In this document: positions 29,801 through 44,800 of the stretch, one piece after another
How positions within the stretch are numbered: the stretch's first letter is position 1
Layout: each line of letters begins with the position of its first letter
Source of the DNA: Aphidius gifuensis
Taxonomy: Eukaryota > Arthropoda > Insecta > Hymenoptera > Braconidae
Direction: 5' to 3'
DNA length: 64,000 bases
NCBI RefSeq assembly: GCF_014905175.1
Contig: NC_057790.1
Span: forward strand, 17,200,469-17,264,468
The notes under the pieces: model-generated
Told to the model about the DNA's origin: nothing
Databases searched by the model: none
The model's input: only the letters and a program-made list of their open reading frames with translations
Position numbers and translations under genes: made by a program

Positions 29801-32800
29801 TTTCACCTGCGTTTATGAATGTCTTGTTAATCAATATTATTATTAACATTATATTAATATTTTTTTTATCATTATCAAAACTAGAGAATAATAAAAATTT
29901 GTTTACACATGGGTGTACTTGTATCTGAGTGGATTCTGTTGGGTCAACTTTGCACTAGAACGAACGGAAGTAAACTACTTGCACATGAAAATTACAAGAC
30001 TAAATTATTCATGTTTTTATTAAATTAAAATTACATGGTTTTTGAATACAATAGAACTGTTAATAAAATAAAATTTAATAAATAATATACATATAGTTTT
30101 TTAAATTTAATAAATTTTTCATTGAATAGTTTAGTTAATGGCATCTAGTTAAATTGAACAATAGAAAAAATAAAATAAATGCAAAATCAAATAAAACAAA
30201 AGAAAAATAAAATAGAAAAATAAATTGAATTCCAATCGTAATACTTAATTTTACAATCACATCACTATTGACGTAATCGATGCCGTTTATTTTCCACTTT
30301 GAATCGTGATTGCAATTTTCTTTGGATTTTCCTCAATTGCCTGAAGGCTTAACTAACTTTTACATTCCTCATTTTATTATATTGGTGTATAATAAAATAT
30401 TTTACTGTTTTGTATAACCTGAGTCTTTTATAAACCATATAACTATACATGATGAACACTGGTTTACCAAGTACATCTGGACTTTTACCTTTGTCTTTAT
30501 AAGCATAAATTTGTTATTTATTTATTTGTTTATATATTATTATTATTATTTTCAAGTCCATGGAGGATACAGAAGTAACAAACGAATACTTTTTCAAAGA
30601 ATTCTCAACGTTCCGAGTATTTTTCGCTCTGTTGACCTTATTGTAGCCCCGAAATAATTTTTAAAATGACATTATTTGACTGTTTGAAGTTATCTGAACA
30701 TTGTAAAATAAAAAAGACCATTTTTTTTCAAGAAAAGAATAATAAAACAAATTAATAATTTTAATAATATATGAAGGCGATTGCATATTTTGGTTAAACA
30801 CACTGAGCTGAATACCCATAGTTTTGGGACTATCTGGAATGAGTGTGGTTAATCTGGGAAAGCAAGGCTTGGTTAGGTATATACCTTGATACGTGATATA
30901 CCATCATCAATCAATTTCAAATTAACTTTTGGAATTCACTAATGAATAATGAATTTCATTAGGCATATAGCAACAACAACGATATGCAACCATAAAATTA
31001 TAAAATAATAATTTTTATTATTTCAACTAGTTACATGATGAAATTTAATTGGCAGCAATTGTATAAATATATTTTATAATTAATTATATTTGATATTATT
31101 CAAAGCTGTTAAAATCATTGCCACAATAATTAATTAGCTGAAATAAACTTCTGATTGATCAAAAAATATTTGAAGTAATAATTTTTTATAAATTCACGTT
31201 TGTATTTTTTATATTAAAAATTGCTTTAATGCAATCATGTGCAGTTGATGTAATTAAAAAATGCAAATTTAATAGTGATAATAAAATGGAAAAAAATGTA
31301 GTTGCTTTGTAAAAAAGAAAAAAAAAATATTAAAGTGCATTTATACTAGACTTGTTTGATTTTAATATGAATCCAATATTTTTTAAACACGCTCATTGAA
31401 TTTCCGTCATGGATTTATTTATATAGAATTTTAAAAAATGAAAAAAACATATTTCTCATTAACAGTTTTTCTTTATTTTTATTTTTTATATTTTATAATA
31501 AATAAATGAATAAAAAAGCTCAGAATAAATTAAATATACATATATTATTTCACAGGAAATCAATGAAAACATTTCAACCTATTCAGCATGATTTAATCAT
31601 TGTATTACATGTATAACGAAATATAGGGAAAGTAAAATTGTTTTGAAAATATTTTGATGACAAACAAAATAATAATTATTCATTAAATTATTGTAACTTT
31701 ATCAGAGGATAAAAGTTTGTGGATAATATATTTAACAAGTAAAATCCAAACTGTCGGATGAGACAAGCATAGCCGGAAAATACCTTAATAATACTTTCGT
31801 ATTTTTATATCACCATTAATTCCCAACAATTTTGCGTCTTTTCCTATAAGTTTTTTCTTCAGAAAATAAAAAAAAAAAACAATAATACGAAAAAATAAAT
31901 GAGATTTTTGTGCTAACTGAGTTTGAAACTTTTCTTCTGCTTAACTGTCATCAACATTTCATAAGAAGCACGTGTTTTTCTTATATAACTTGATTATGGA
32001 AAAATAATTCAAGTTTAAATTTTGAATAATAATTAATTTTTAATTAATATTTTTCATTATTTAAATTAATTTTTTATTTATAAAAAAAATAATATATATT
32101 AGTGATTGTAAATGAATTTAATCTGTGGTTAATCAAAACTTTTACTTTGGATGGGAATAAAAATAAATAAACAGTATAATAAAATGGCTTTGTATATGAT
32201 GTCCCCAATGGTGCAATGAACATGAAAATTAAACAAATGAAATTGGATAGAAGATAGTAAAGTACGAGAATCGTTGAGAATTAAATTTTCAATCGTATAC
32301 GCAAACCGTTGCGCCGCATAAAGTTCATGACAGATAAAAAAAAAAAAAAAATAAAATAAAAGGTTCAACTATCTACCCTCTGGCATTATGAGGATGAGAC
32401 AAAGTTATCCAGGGATGTAATTGCACTAGGGGTAAAAAGTTTTCTAGCCTCTTCCTTGTTTTATTCATCAAAATGGTTTTGACTATAGTCTTTTGACCAC
32501 GTTACCATCAGAATCATTTTGAAATTACTATTTCCGAAAAGATATGAACAATTTATGAGATTTCAAAAGTAAATTTTTATCTTCTTACTATGATAATTGA
32601 TAAAAAAAGATCTTCATTTGAATTTCTACAGATTATTACGAACAAAAAGTCAGCAATTATATTTTTAAAAATCTCAATGAATAAACTAATGAAAATAATT
32701 TTTAAATCTTATTTTAAATATATTGTTTTTATGCAAATTTTAAAGAAAAAAAAAATAACATAATTTGCTGAGAATTAAAAGTGCAACTATCCGTTTGTTA

Positions 32801-35800
32801 TTTCTGTATAAAAAAATTAATCTCCCTGGATTTTCTTTGTTTTTTTTAAATTATTTATTAATGTTTGTTATTCATCCCGGTAAGTTTGCAAGTAAATCTT
32901 TTTTTTTTGCGTTACAAAACAAACCAGGCTTCTAGCTCAAATAAACTAAATGTTTACTTCACAAAATTATAATTACACAAGCAGAGAATTTGATATACAA
33001 TTATTTGCACAAAACAGTCACACACATTTTTTTTTTTCTTGCATCAAACATGAAGTAAAAGTTTACGTAGAGCTTGATGCAGAGGTATTAATATTAATGG
33101 AATATTGTTTTCCGAAGAAATTTACTGCATTGCAAACTAAAATAATAATACATTTCAATATAATATTCAAATAATAATATTCCTGGAAATTTCTCGAATA
33201 TTTTGCGCAATATAATTTTCCGTAATTATTGAAAATCTGTAATTTTATGTTTACAAATTTGGGGAATTTAATATCGTTATGGTTTTCGATATCATTGATT
33301 TTTTTTCTCTAATAATAGATACCCTTATCGAAACCGTAGTTGATGGATTGAAGCTTAAAAATAATCGTATAATACATCAAATTAATTTTCATACTATTTT
33401 AATAATTTAGAGAAATTCTAGACAATAATTTCATGAAATCAGCGAGCTCCTATACAATACATATATCAAAGTAAAATAATAAAACAAAAATCAGGTCAGG
33501 TATTTTTTCCTGTCTTTTTCCAATTGAAGAAAATAAAAAATAGCCCAGGCACACTCTCGGGTCCGTATATCTGATAAATTTTCTCATAAATTCTGGGCTT
33601 ACTCGTTTACCCACCGTATCGACATACAGAAAACGAATAACCAAAACGGCGTTTTTTGCTTTTTTTTTTCTTTTCATATATATAATATTATTATTTTTCT
33701 AACAAAACTTTGTTATCGTTTTTTTATTTATATTTTTCTTTTATTTTTGCGAATCTTTTCAAGTTTTATTTTTTAACAAAGCGGTTGCAGAATATATTTA
33801 TATATAAACCAAACTGTTTGTTTCATTTTATTCGTTCAACAGACTTGAAATGCCTTTCGTGTGACAAACCACACAAAAAAGTTATTTTTCCATCAAGTGT
33901 GTAAACCCGTATGAGGTTAAATTTTTACCGGTAAATTTCGAAAATCAGTGGACCATGGATCTATTGAAGGTGGCTCTTGAGATGTCCCAAATAAAATAAA
34001 AAGTAATAAATAAATAAAAGACTGTAAACAGTTCACAAAGTTTGAAACAAAAAAAAACATCTAATCGTATAAAAAAAAAATGTCTCACAAAAATAAAGAA
34101 ATAATGAAAATCAAAAAAGTTAAAAAAAAAAAAAAAAGCCTTTTATCCTATCTTTACTAACTTTCATGTTTTTCTTCTTAATAAAAAAAAAAAAATCATA
34201 TTACTATAGCTTTTATTCTTGTTTTTCAAGAACTTTATAATTGTTGATGAAGAAAAATATATTTTTTATCGAATCTATCACTTTTTAGTTAACTTTGAAA
34301 TATAGAATTTACGAATATCAAAAATAGTCACACCAATATACATGACGTCTGAACAAAAAGACTTTATACTACTTAAAAAGTTTAAAAAACTAAGTTTTTC
34401 AATAAAATTTACTGTCTGCAAAATTGACTTATATTTTTATACTTTTATTATTTAAAAATTGTAGGGTAAAAGTTATATAAGTCATTGGTAATTTTGTCAC
34501 AGTAATTTCAACATTTGTTCATATATATATCTATTACCTGTATTATATTGACGTATAATTTTTTTTTCATTCTTAGAAATCATAAATGTGTTTAGCCAAG
34601 TGAGGATTATTATTATATGATATTATTTGTTGTTGTATATTGTGCATCATTGTGTAAATGCATTTACTCTGTATTATTCTGCAGACATCTTGGCTGGTAA
34701 TTGAATGATCCGCTTACAGGTCACCAACTTGGATAATGCACTTTGAAGTTACATATTTCATTGAAGAATAAAGCATTCATTATTTTATTAAAAAGTTTGT
34801 AAAATATTTTATCTAAGAATTTATTTATAATAATTTTCATTTGTCTATAAGCTTTGTTAAATATGGTCTGTATTTTTTTAAATTATATCCAACTCAACCT
34901 TGTATTTAATCGGAAAAAAAAATGAAACTATCTACAAAATCTATCGACTTTTTTAAAGCTCAATAATCTGACTTTTTTTAATTGGCTATTTAAGGTCACT
35001 TAAATACTTAAAAAATTAGTGCAATAAAAAACTTTGAATACCACAAAAAGTTGAGCAACTACAACTATATATATTAACAGAAATAAAAAAAGGTTTATTT
35101 AAAACTTTAAGGTTTTTTTTTTCTATTGTATTTGAAGAGAAAAAAAAAAAAGAATGTATTATGTTAAATTGCTTAGATTTAGAGTTAATGTAACTCCAAC
35201 ATGTGCTTATTGCTCATTGTTGAATGTTGAAAGACAAATTTATCAAGTTGGCATACTTTAGAATTTCTAAATATATATTCGCCAAGAGTCTTGATGAATT
35301 TTTAAATTTCATGTCGAATTTACAGTTGACTTGTTCAACACTGCAGTCAATTTATCTGTACTAGTCTAATATTTGATCACATTTCAGTCGATTTTGAATG
35401 AACGAATAAAAACTAAATAGACATAAAAAGCATGTCATTTTTTTTAACGTTAAAATCTAAAAAAAAACAATGTATTTTACTAATAAATTGAAAATTTTTT
35501 TCTTTTTTCAATATCATTATAAAATAATGATAGATTTTTAAAATTAACTTGATAACAATGTTTAGCATTAGCATTATTTATATACGAATTATTCATCATG
35601 CATAATGTTGTAAAGTTTGTAGTCCAATAACCACAACCAATTGTTACACATATGTAACAAAATTAACGGACAGTGTTCAAGAAAATTAGGCATTTAACAT
35701 CAGCACAATGTATACATATATGTACCAACACTGTTTTGACAGCTTGCAATTTTACTGTTATATCCCTGCACACACATTCTGATGTTAAATTGTTGTGATA

Positions 35801-38800
35801 TAGAAACGAGTTAGTGTCGAGACGTGGTAATAGTCTTTCTCAAATAGAAAAAAAAATAGAACAAAAACATTCTACTGGTTATGTAACCAAGTGGAATAGA
35901 AAATACCAAAAAAAAAGGGATCGTAAACTGTGGTGGTAAACCACGCGTACTTGCACTGCAATTAATACTCTAAATCATTGGAGGGTTTGATGACGCAATT
36001 CGTGCTTAGAATTTACAATATTCTAATAATAATTATAATAATAAAACGAGAGAGATAGAAATAAGTATTTTCTGTTGATGAATCTAGATAGAATTTTTTT
36101 TATAATTTTGTTACATACATGTAGACACGAATATAGAACATACAAATGAGAAAATGATGCAGGAAACTGAGCGGAATAAAAGTTTGCGTGATGAAGAGGG
36201 ATAACATGGGTAAAATATACCGTGAAATAAATGACCAGGGGTTTTTGTTAGTCCCTTCGACACACTATACAGTTAATAAAAGAAAAATAATAATAATGAA
36301 AATGAAAATAAATAGATTTTATATAAATAAAATTGAAAATATTTTCACAAAAGAATGTAAACATGTTTAAACTTTTAAATTACGATTTTTCATTTTTGGT
36401 GCTGTAAAAATATAGACAATTTTTTTTCCTGAAAAAATAGTACAATGACAATAACAAAAAAATATAGCAATAAAATTTACAGTTGTTAAATCAAAATACT
36501 TGTGAAAATAATAAAAGAACAGGGAAATTTAAAAATAATAAAAATTTTTAGTGCGTTTAAAATTCTAATAGAATGTCAAAGGAAGAAAAAAAAAATTGGA
36601 GTGTCACGACTTTATTCTTTTTGTCAATCATCAAGATATGAATCGATATATATATAAAAAAAAAAAAAAGAAAAATAAATGATAAAGAAAAACGAATAGA
36701 TATGACAAAGTGAAACGTCCTGGAAAAATAAACGAAATATTATTTTGTTATCTCGTATTCAACGAGCGACATTTGCTGATGAATTTTATTTGAATATTTT
36801 TTTTGTTATCTTCTCGGTAATAAGTCGATTCTGCTCTGATAATTGAAAGTCATAATTTTGTATTTAATTTAAACTTGCACAGTAAAAAAATTTAATTATT
36901 ATTCATCAAGTCATAAAGTATATTATTAAAAAAATCAATTGGCTTAGTTAAAATACGTCCTAGAAATTTTTTCTATTCTCACAGCTAGATATCAAAGGAA
37001 TGAATTATTATACGTAAAAGAAAAGAAAAAAATAAATGTTTGCCGACAAACGCATAGAGCATAAGCAAAAAAAACAAAAAAAAAAATCAAATGAATTTAA
37101 TTAAAAGACTGTAGAAATGTTTTAAAAATTAACCAGAAAAAAAAAATAACTGAAAGAACAAAAGATTTGCTTACAATAATTTCTTACAAAGAAAATAATG
37201 TACGTACAGAAAGTTTTCTACAAATAATTATATTGCAAAAATAAATATTTATATTAAATTAAAATGACAAACAACTTTAATAAATAAATAATTGATAAAG
37301 ATTAAAAAAAGACTAAATGTCAATAATGTAAAAAACAGTTTGCTTATGATAAAAATATTTGCATTTTTGAATTTCATTGATCTAAAATTGAAAATAATAA
37401 TAAATAGATTTGATGATATTTCAAAAGACATTGTTCATTGATTATCATAAACCTTAAACGTGACTAAATGTGATAAAATAATTGTGACCTACTTCTCAAA
37501 ATAAAAAAAGTATTTGTTAAATTATTGAAATTTATGAAAAAAATATATTTCAAGTATTTTTTTTTACTCAATTTTTTATACAGACATGTATTTTTTTTTT
37601 TTGCAAAATAAATCATCATAAGGGATGTTTAAAAATTACTTTATTAAAAATATATAAAGTTGAATATGTAAACCCAGTGATGCTTGTTGAATAATAACAA
37701 AATATTTTATATATTTATTGCACGTTATCTATGGTAGATGCAAAAATCGACAGCCAAAGTTATATGGCATATTAAAAATTATCCTTTGATGGAAATATCT
37801 GTTATTAAGAATTGGAATTGCTTTTGAGAAAATATAATCAAATAAAGTGATGTATAAAGGATTTATCGTAAATCCCAATGATGCCATTAAAGCTGATAGG
37901 AAATTTAAAAAAGATGATCGATTTCGAAAGACTATAATAGTCTTTCGAAGCTTTTTTGGTTGGTCAAGTTCAGAAAAATCAAAAATCACTTGAAAGTCAG
38001 TTGATTATATTTAATGATTAATTTTTTAATTGTTAAAAAAACTTTAAAATATAATAATTAACAACTTGTTTTATCTATGGATAATTAAATTTTGAATAAA
38101 TCGAAATATCAAAAATGTATAACCACAATAATAATTATTACATCGTATTAAATATTCAATGAAATTATTATTTTGATGGTTCATGTTAATGATGATTTTA
38201 ATAAGGCCTGTCGAATTGATGAATCATTAAATTTAATAAATGTGTTCATTATATTGGAAATGAAAAATAAATTTTTAACTATTTTTTTGTTTTTGATTTT
38301 AGAGTAATATATAAAATACATGATTCAATTTTCCATTCCATAAATTATCGAGAATAATTAAATTTAATTATAAGTTTTAAAAAATACTTTATATAAATCT
38401 CACGTTTTTTTTTATTTTTGTTTTATTAATCAAAATGAAATTAAGTTACTCAATCAGGGTATATTTGAAAAAATAAAATGAAAATATTTTTTATCGTGTT
38501 GGTGGTTTGTTGTAACACGCAAAGTAAGCGTTACAATGCCCACACATACGATTCAAATATAATATAATATAAATATTTTCGTGTTTCAAAGGTATAAATG
38601 AAATTGCGTGTCAGTTAATTTCTAGTGTCACATATGTTCACTGATTCAATACGAACAGGGAAAAATTGAAGGCCAAATTGTATAAAAATGGGAGAAAAAA
38701 ATAATAATTTACAAATATTTAATAACAATAATAATAAAAACTTGAATATTATAAATAAAATGTTAAATGAACATATTTAAAAATGAACATTTTTTTTTCT

Positions 38801-41800
38801 CATACACTTGTTAGAGACATAAATATTTTTTAAATGATAATTTGTAAAAAAAATTCAGTGAATCGTAACTGTGCAGACATATGGAATGCGGTCGTGATCG
38901 TTTTTTTTTTTTTTTTTTGGGTCAATGTGGCTGTACGTTCAGTCATGTATATATATATATATTTTTTTTTTTGTAATTACAAAAATGAAAAATTTACATT
39001 GCTGTTGAATAAAATGCAAAAACAGGTAGATATGATAACAATAGCAAGAAAAATAAAAATTTATATCCATATACATTTATACGTTTGCTGTTGAAAAATA
39101 AAAAAAACTACTGGACCAATATTTCTTTGAGGATTTAGCCATGCAATATTAACAATTACAGACTTTTTTTTAAACTTTATTTTATATTTTCAAAATTGAT
39201 TCTTGTTGATTGAAAAAAAAAATGCATACTAATATATTATTGAATTTTAAAATTAAAAACAACAAAGAAAATCAGTTGATTTATAAAAAAATAATATGGG
39301 ACAAAGTTCTTGGTAGATATTACATTTCAGAAGGAAAAAAAATTATAAAAAGAATTTTGTAAAAAGTAGCTAGGTATGCGTCTGAAGTTGTGGTTATAAA
39401 AATGATAAAAAAAAAAAAGCTTTACATATTCAACCAGCTTTTAAATTATGCAATGGAAAAAGAAAAATGATAAATAAAATGTCTTAGTATTTTGAGTTTA
39501 AAAAAAGATAATTTTTCAAAAAAAATAATAGTCTGCAGTCAACGACAACATGCATCAACGCAGTCACTGTGGTATGTTGTCATAGTTAATCAGAGACAAA
39601 CATTATTACATTCTCATGACTCACAAAACTCAATTACCTTCAAAAAAAAAAAAATGCATGAATAAATAATTTTAAATTGCAAGCGCATTATTAAATTACC
39701 GCATGGAATATCCGCAAAATATAAATAATTTAATTTTTTAACAAAACTAATATTCCAATGTTATTAAAAAGTAAAAAAAAAAAATAAAAACAGCACACTG
39801 TAAAATTGAATTTTACTCAATAATAATTTTTGTTCGTTGTTATCATTTTTTTTTTAATTAATCAAACCAAGTGATGGTGGATGATTTAATAACCGACCAA
39901 TGAAATAAATGACGTTGAATAAAAATAAATTAAATTAAATATTTGACACGTGTAAATCATGATGATGAGTGACTATAAAAATTTTAAATAATATTAAAAT
40001 GTTATTTATGAAAAACACCTATAAATATTTAACCAACACACCGGAAAAATCCAGTGGATATATTTTTTGTTCAATCGGAAAACCTGGCGGTAAATTAATT
40101 GGAAAAACTGGAACCCCCTTCTTTGTTGTTTGCCGTGAATATTTTTTTTTCCCAGATAAATAGAAATCAACAAAAAATAAAATGAAACCCGTAAAATATT
40201 TATTCTTAAAATACAATACAGAATAAAAAATAGATAAACAAAGAAAATAAAAAATAAAAAAAAAGTATGAATAAATAAAGGAGTAAATAAATTGATTGCC
40301 AGAAGAAATAAAAGAGATATAAAAAATATAAAAAAATAAGCAAAACCAGGCAAGGAAAATAGCAAAGAATTTCTTTTTTTTTTTCGGTTTGTTTTATTGC
40401 AATTGCTTCTATCTATCTGTTGGCTTACTGGACTCGATATAGTATTGACTGGGTTTCAATTACCGAACCGAAAATTGCCCCAGACGGCTTGTGACAAGCT
40501 GACAAAAGAATAAAAAAAAAAAAAAAAATGAACAAACAGTCAAAGGCCTACTATACCTCAATCCCTCTTAGTGATTTTGCTTTTTTTTTTTTATCCATAT
40601 AGATTCACGGAGCATATCAAGACTTTTATTCAACAACGTAACTCTCAGGCAACAAGAAAAACTTCGCATCTAACCAACATTGTCAGTACTCTGGTATTTT
40701 CTTTAACTATCTCTTTCATATTCCCTTATTTTATTTCTTTTGTATATAGCCAATACTTTCTACATCAAATGTACAAAGAAAAAAATAAATAAATATAAAA
40801 AATTGAACGTTAAAAAAAACTTTTTTTTTTATTTCTTTCTACTGGTTCTCTTTATGGTAACTATAATATATATTCAACGAATTTGTCTTGAAGTTTTATC
40901 GATGAGTTTGAGAGTTTAATTTTTTTTTTTTGTGGGAAGTTATATGACAGAAAAATCAATATTCCCGAACGTTTACAAAATGAAATTATCTGTTAAATCA
41001 CAGAGAGATACTTTGACCCTTGCGTCTTCTTTGATGTTAAAAAAATTTTTAATCCATTTAAAAATAATCTTTGGACAGAACGCAGAATCATCAAAATTTA
41101 TCGAAATCAATTATTTACATCGTTCTTATCACCCTCCATAATTTGTGTAATATTTTTAAATAAAATTTAAATTCAAATTTCATTTTTAAAGAATTAAAAA
41201 TCCATCATAAATGTCAATAAATTGTTTTTTTTTTATTTTTTTCCTCGTTGATTTTAAAAAAGTACAAAATAATAGGCAACTAAAAAAAAGCTTTTATTGA
41301 ATACCATCAGTGTGATGGAAGCTCCATGAGATTGAAGAATTCTGTGCTTGAATATATATAGTGCATGGATATATAAAATATATCAGTGAAGAGTGACAAC
41401 AGGTTTTAGTGGTGAAAAATAAAATAACGCTGTGGCAAATAGAAGAGAGGAAAGAGTAAAAACTTTATATTAAAAAAACCAACGAATAGAAAATAAAATA
41501 AAAATATAAAAAACATAAGTGCTTGATGAATTTGCTGGTTTACTATTGCCTGGTTTTCATAGTATACAAGTTAAAAACTCGAGTCTAAGTGAAAACCGTT
41601 GATGCAAAAAAATGACAAGATAAAAGCATTAAAAAATAAATTTATATATCTTAACAAACAGCATATGTACATCAATCATTCACATGAATATTCCACGTTG
41701 AAATTAAAAAAAAAAATTGGCTACTTTTTGAGCATATGTAAAAAATTCAATAAATTTTTATCCTCTTCTTTTAATAAATTCTGTTTTATATATACCATTT

Positions 41801-44800
41801 TTAATATCCGTTATGTCGTCATGACACTAAAAATAAACCATCAGTGTAACTGACATGAGCTGTAGATAAATTTTCAACAAAAAAAAAAAAAAAAAAGACT
41901 CTACTTGAATGTAAAAATAAAAAAATATATATATAAAACTTCAGATTTATTAAGAGCTTGCAGTTAATTTTTAATATTTTTTTTATAAATACCCTTCAAG
42001 AGTAAAAAAAAAAAATATTCACAATAAAATTAGTTTTTATGTCACCAATAAATAATGATGATAAATTAATTTGTTAAATAATAATTTTTGTGCTAATATA
42101 TTCAAGTTGTAATAATTAAAAATTAACAATTGGATTTAGTCATTGTTAATATATTGACATGTTGATTAGTATGAATAGAGCATATCGAGATGAATAGGCA
42201 TAACCAAGTTGACCTTTGGGTGTGTGTCTGTGTGTCACAGTGGTTGATTAAGATCCATCTCAGTACATAGTAAACACATTCTCGAATAAGCTCATTTTCC
42301 TTTTGTCAGTAAACCACTACTATCACCACTAAATTCACAGTGTTTCATTTATACATCAACATATCCATTTCACAAATTTGATATTATGCTAAATTGATAA
42401 AATTTTCATAACTTTTTTTGAATTTTTCGTAGTTAATCATCAATAATTCTAATAATATTGTTGATTTATTTTTTAGAATATTTTGCATGATATATGATAA
42501 AACTTTGTATTCAATTTTTACGTTAATTTTATATTTTAAAAGATGTATATGAAAATTTTTATAAAAGGTGTTGTGGTTCACGTCAATTACCTTGAAATAT
42601 TGATCAATATTAAAACCACTTTTTATATAATATAATAAATATTCTTAGAAAATATATCGGCTAAATAATTTTTATATTCAACCGTTCATGTATAAATAAA
42701 CAAAATTACCATAGTAGAAAAATATCACGTATTTTTTATTTTATTTTTTTGAAAGGTTAAAAATTTAAAAGAGAAAAAAAAAAGCTTATAATAAAATCAT
42801 ATGTGATTTTTATATATAAGGAGAAAATTATTGATAGAAAATTTTCTTTGTGACTGTCGATACATAGTAAAAAAAGCTCAATAAAATTTTTGATGAAAAT
42901 TCACATTGACAGGTTGTGTCGGGCATTCAATACACGTGCTTTTTCTTTTTCTTAGTTTCAAAACTAATATATCTTAAAGTTAATTAATTTTTCTTTCTTT
43001 TTTTTTCGTAATTCTTTTGGTAATATATTAGATTTTTTGTTTGGATAAATGGATAGGCGTGAACAACAACAAATAATCCACTGGGTAGATGTGTTTTCAA
43101 CTAGGGGACAGTTTTTTTTTTTTTTTTTTTTTTTCTATAAGAAAGTCAATCGGGCGAAAAACGTGATACATGTGGAAATAGGATTCCAATTGCGTGGACA
43201 TATGGAATAAAGCTGAGTCAAAGTTTGATTAAAAAAATTAAAAAAGCTTTAATTGACGCCAATTTTAAAAAACAAAAATTAATTAAGAATATTACTTTAT
43301 TTATTCACTATTTATCAAGTCAGTAGACTTGATTTTTGATTGAAAAGTTTTCATGAATTAATAAAAATTCTAGAGAAGCTTTCGTAATATATTTTTTCAT
43401 ATTAACAATTCAAAATTTATTTGTTTTTTTTGGTTAAAAATGAAAATAATAATGGCAATCTTCAAAGAATATAAATGAAAAAAACTAAAGAGGGTTGACA
43501 TATGTTGAATTTTTATTTGTGTCACGAGATGAAAAGGTAGATTCTAAATATTGTTTCAAATGTAGACATGCAAAACCGACAAAGAGGCAATATCATCATC
43601 ATCTAAAGCATCTGGAATATTATATTATTGTTCAGTATATTATACGAAAATTTAATAATTTACCCAACCTAATAATTATCAAAATTCAAACTCAATATCC
43701 CAAATAATCAAGACCCAAACTTTATTGAAGCATTGTATTAAATTATAAAGTAACAAATAATATATTGTAATTTGAAATAATTATTATTCATTGATTTCAT
43801 TGTATTTATACAAATATCATTTAATAACCAAATAATTAACACAATTATTTTGAAAATAATATAAAATTTTTTCATCCAAAATAAATTAAATAAACTGATA
43901 AAATATTAATCGATAATTAAAATACATACGTTACATTTTTTATTAATTAAAAATAAATATTATGTTGGTAATTATTAAAACCAAAAAAAAAATTTAATAT
44001 ATGAGTTTATGTTTCATTTGAAAATACTCAATATTATTTTTAATTTTAAAAAAAATATCTATTTCATTTGAAATAAAACGATGATTGCAGTTTGTAATAT
44101 AAATGTATAGAAAAAAATTTGAATGCATACACTGCTACATACGGATAAATAAAAATAAAAAACAGGATATAAAGATTTTATTTCAACGGGATAGGGTGAA
44201 ATTTTGCCTTTAATGCTGGATGCCTGGGCGGCAAAAGGGCGTGGCACTTCTCTTTTGCTCCATATACCACTAAACCGAGTGTGCAATACAAGTATTTCTT
44301 CGTGGTTAATATTGTATATAATATGCAACTTTGCTTTCATTAAATAATAAATATAATCAAAACACACACACCGATGAAAAAAATATTAAAAGTTAATAAT
44401 CAAAAATATTGAAAGAAAGAGAAAAAAAAATAGTAAATCAATTTAAAATATTTATCAAGTACTGAGTAATTTATTTTTTTGTTAATCAATTTTACAACGT
44501 TGCAACTCGATGCATTTTATCTTTACTAATTAAAATCGATTAACAATAAATAACTGTAAAAACCGATTGAATTATTATTCAAATAGTTGATAATATTAAT
44601 ATTTTTTTTTTATAAATAAATATGTATTTAATAAAAAATTTTTTCGATTAATTTGAATAACAATTAAGTCTTTTGAAAATCAATGTTAACTTTGTGAAAT
44701 ATTAAGTGGCTGAATAATATATATATTTTGAAATGCAAACGGTGAAAATTGTGCATTGATGATTGGACGGATCTAGAAATTTTAAGTACCAGTATAGACT

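Noticed and set aside
30560..30646. 28-codon ATG open frame ([15 protein letters not shown]...)
   Set aside because: Short and isolated in intron 1, with no homology I can name; chance cannot be excluded.
33542..33598. AGCCCAG / CTGGGCT inverted pair
   Set aside because: Seven-bp arms with a long loop and no extension; within chance for a 64-kb scan.
40006..40365. 119-codon minus-strand open frame, very hydrophobic
   Set aside because: Phe/Leu/Ile-rich translation is what A-rich plus strand gives by chance here.
44059..44367. 102-codon minus-strand open frame over a GC-richer patch
   Set aside because: The patch (44170-44290) is interesting as DNA, but the translation shows no domain and no partner exon.
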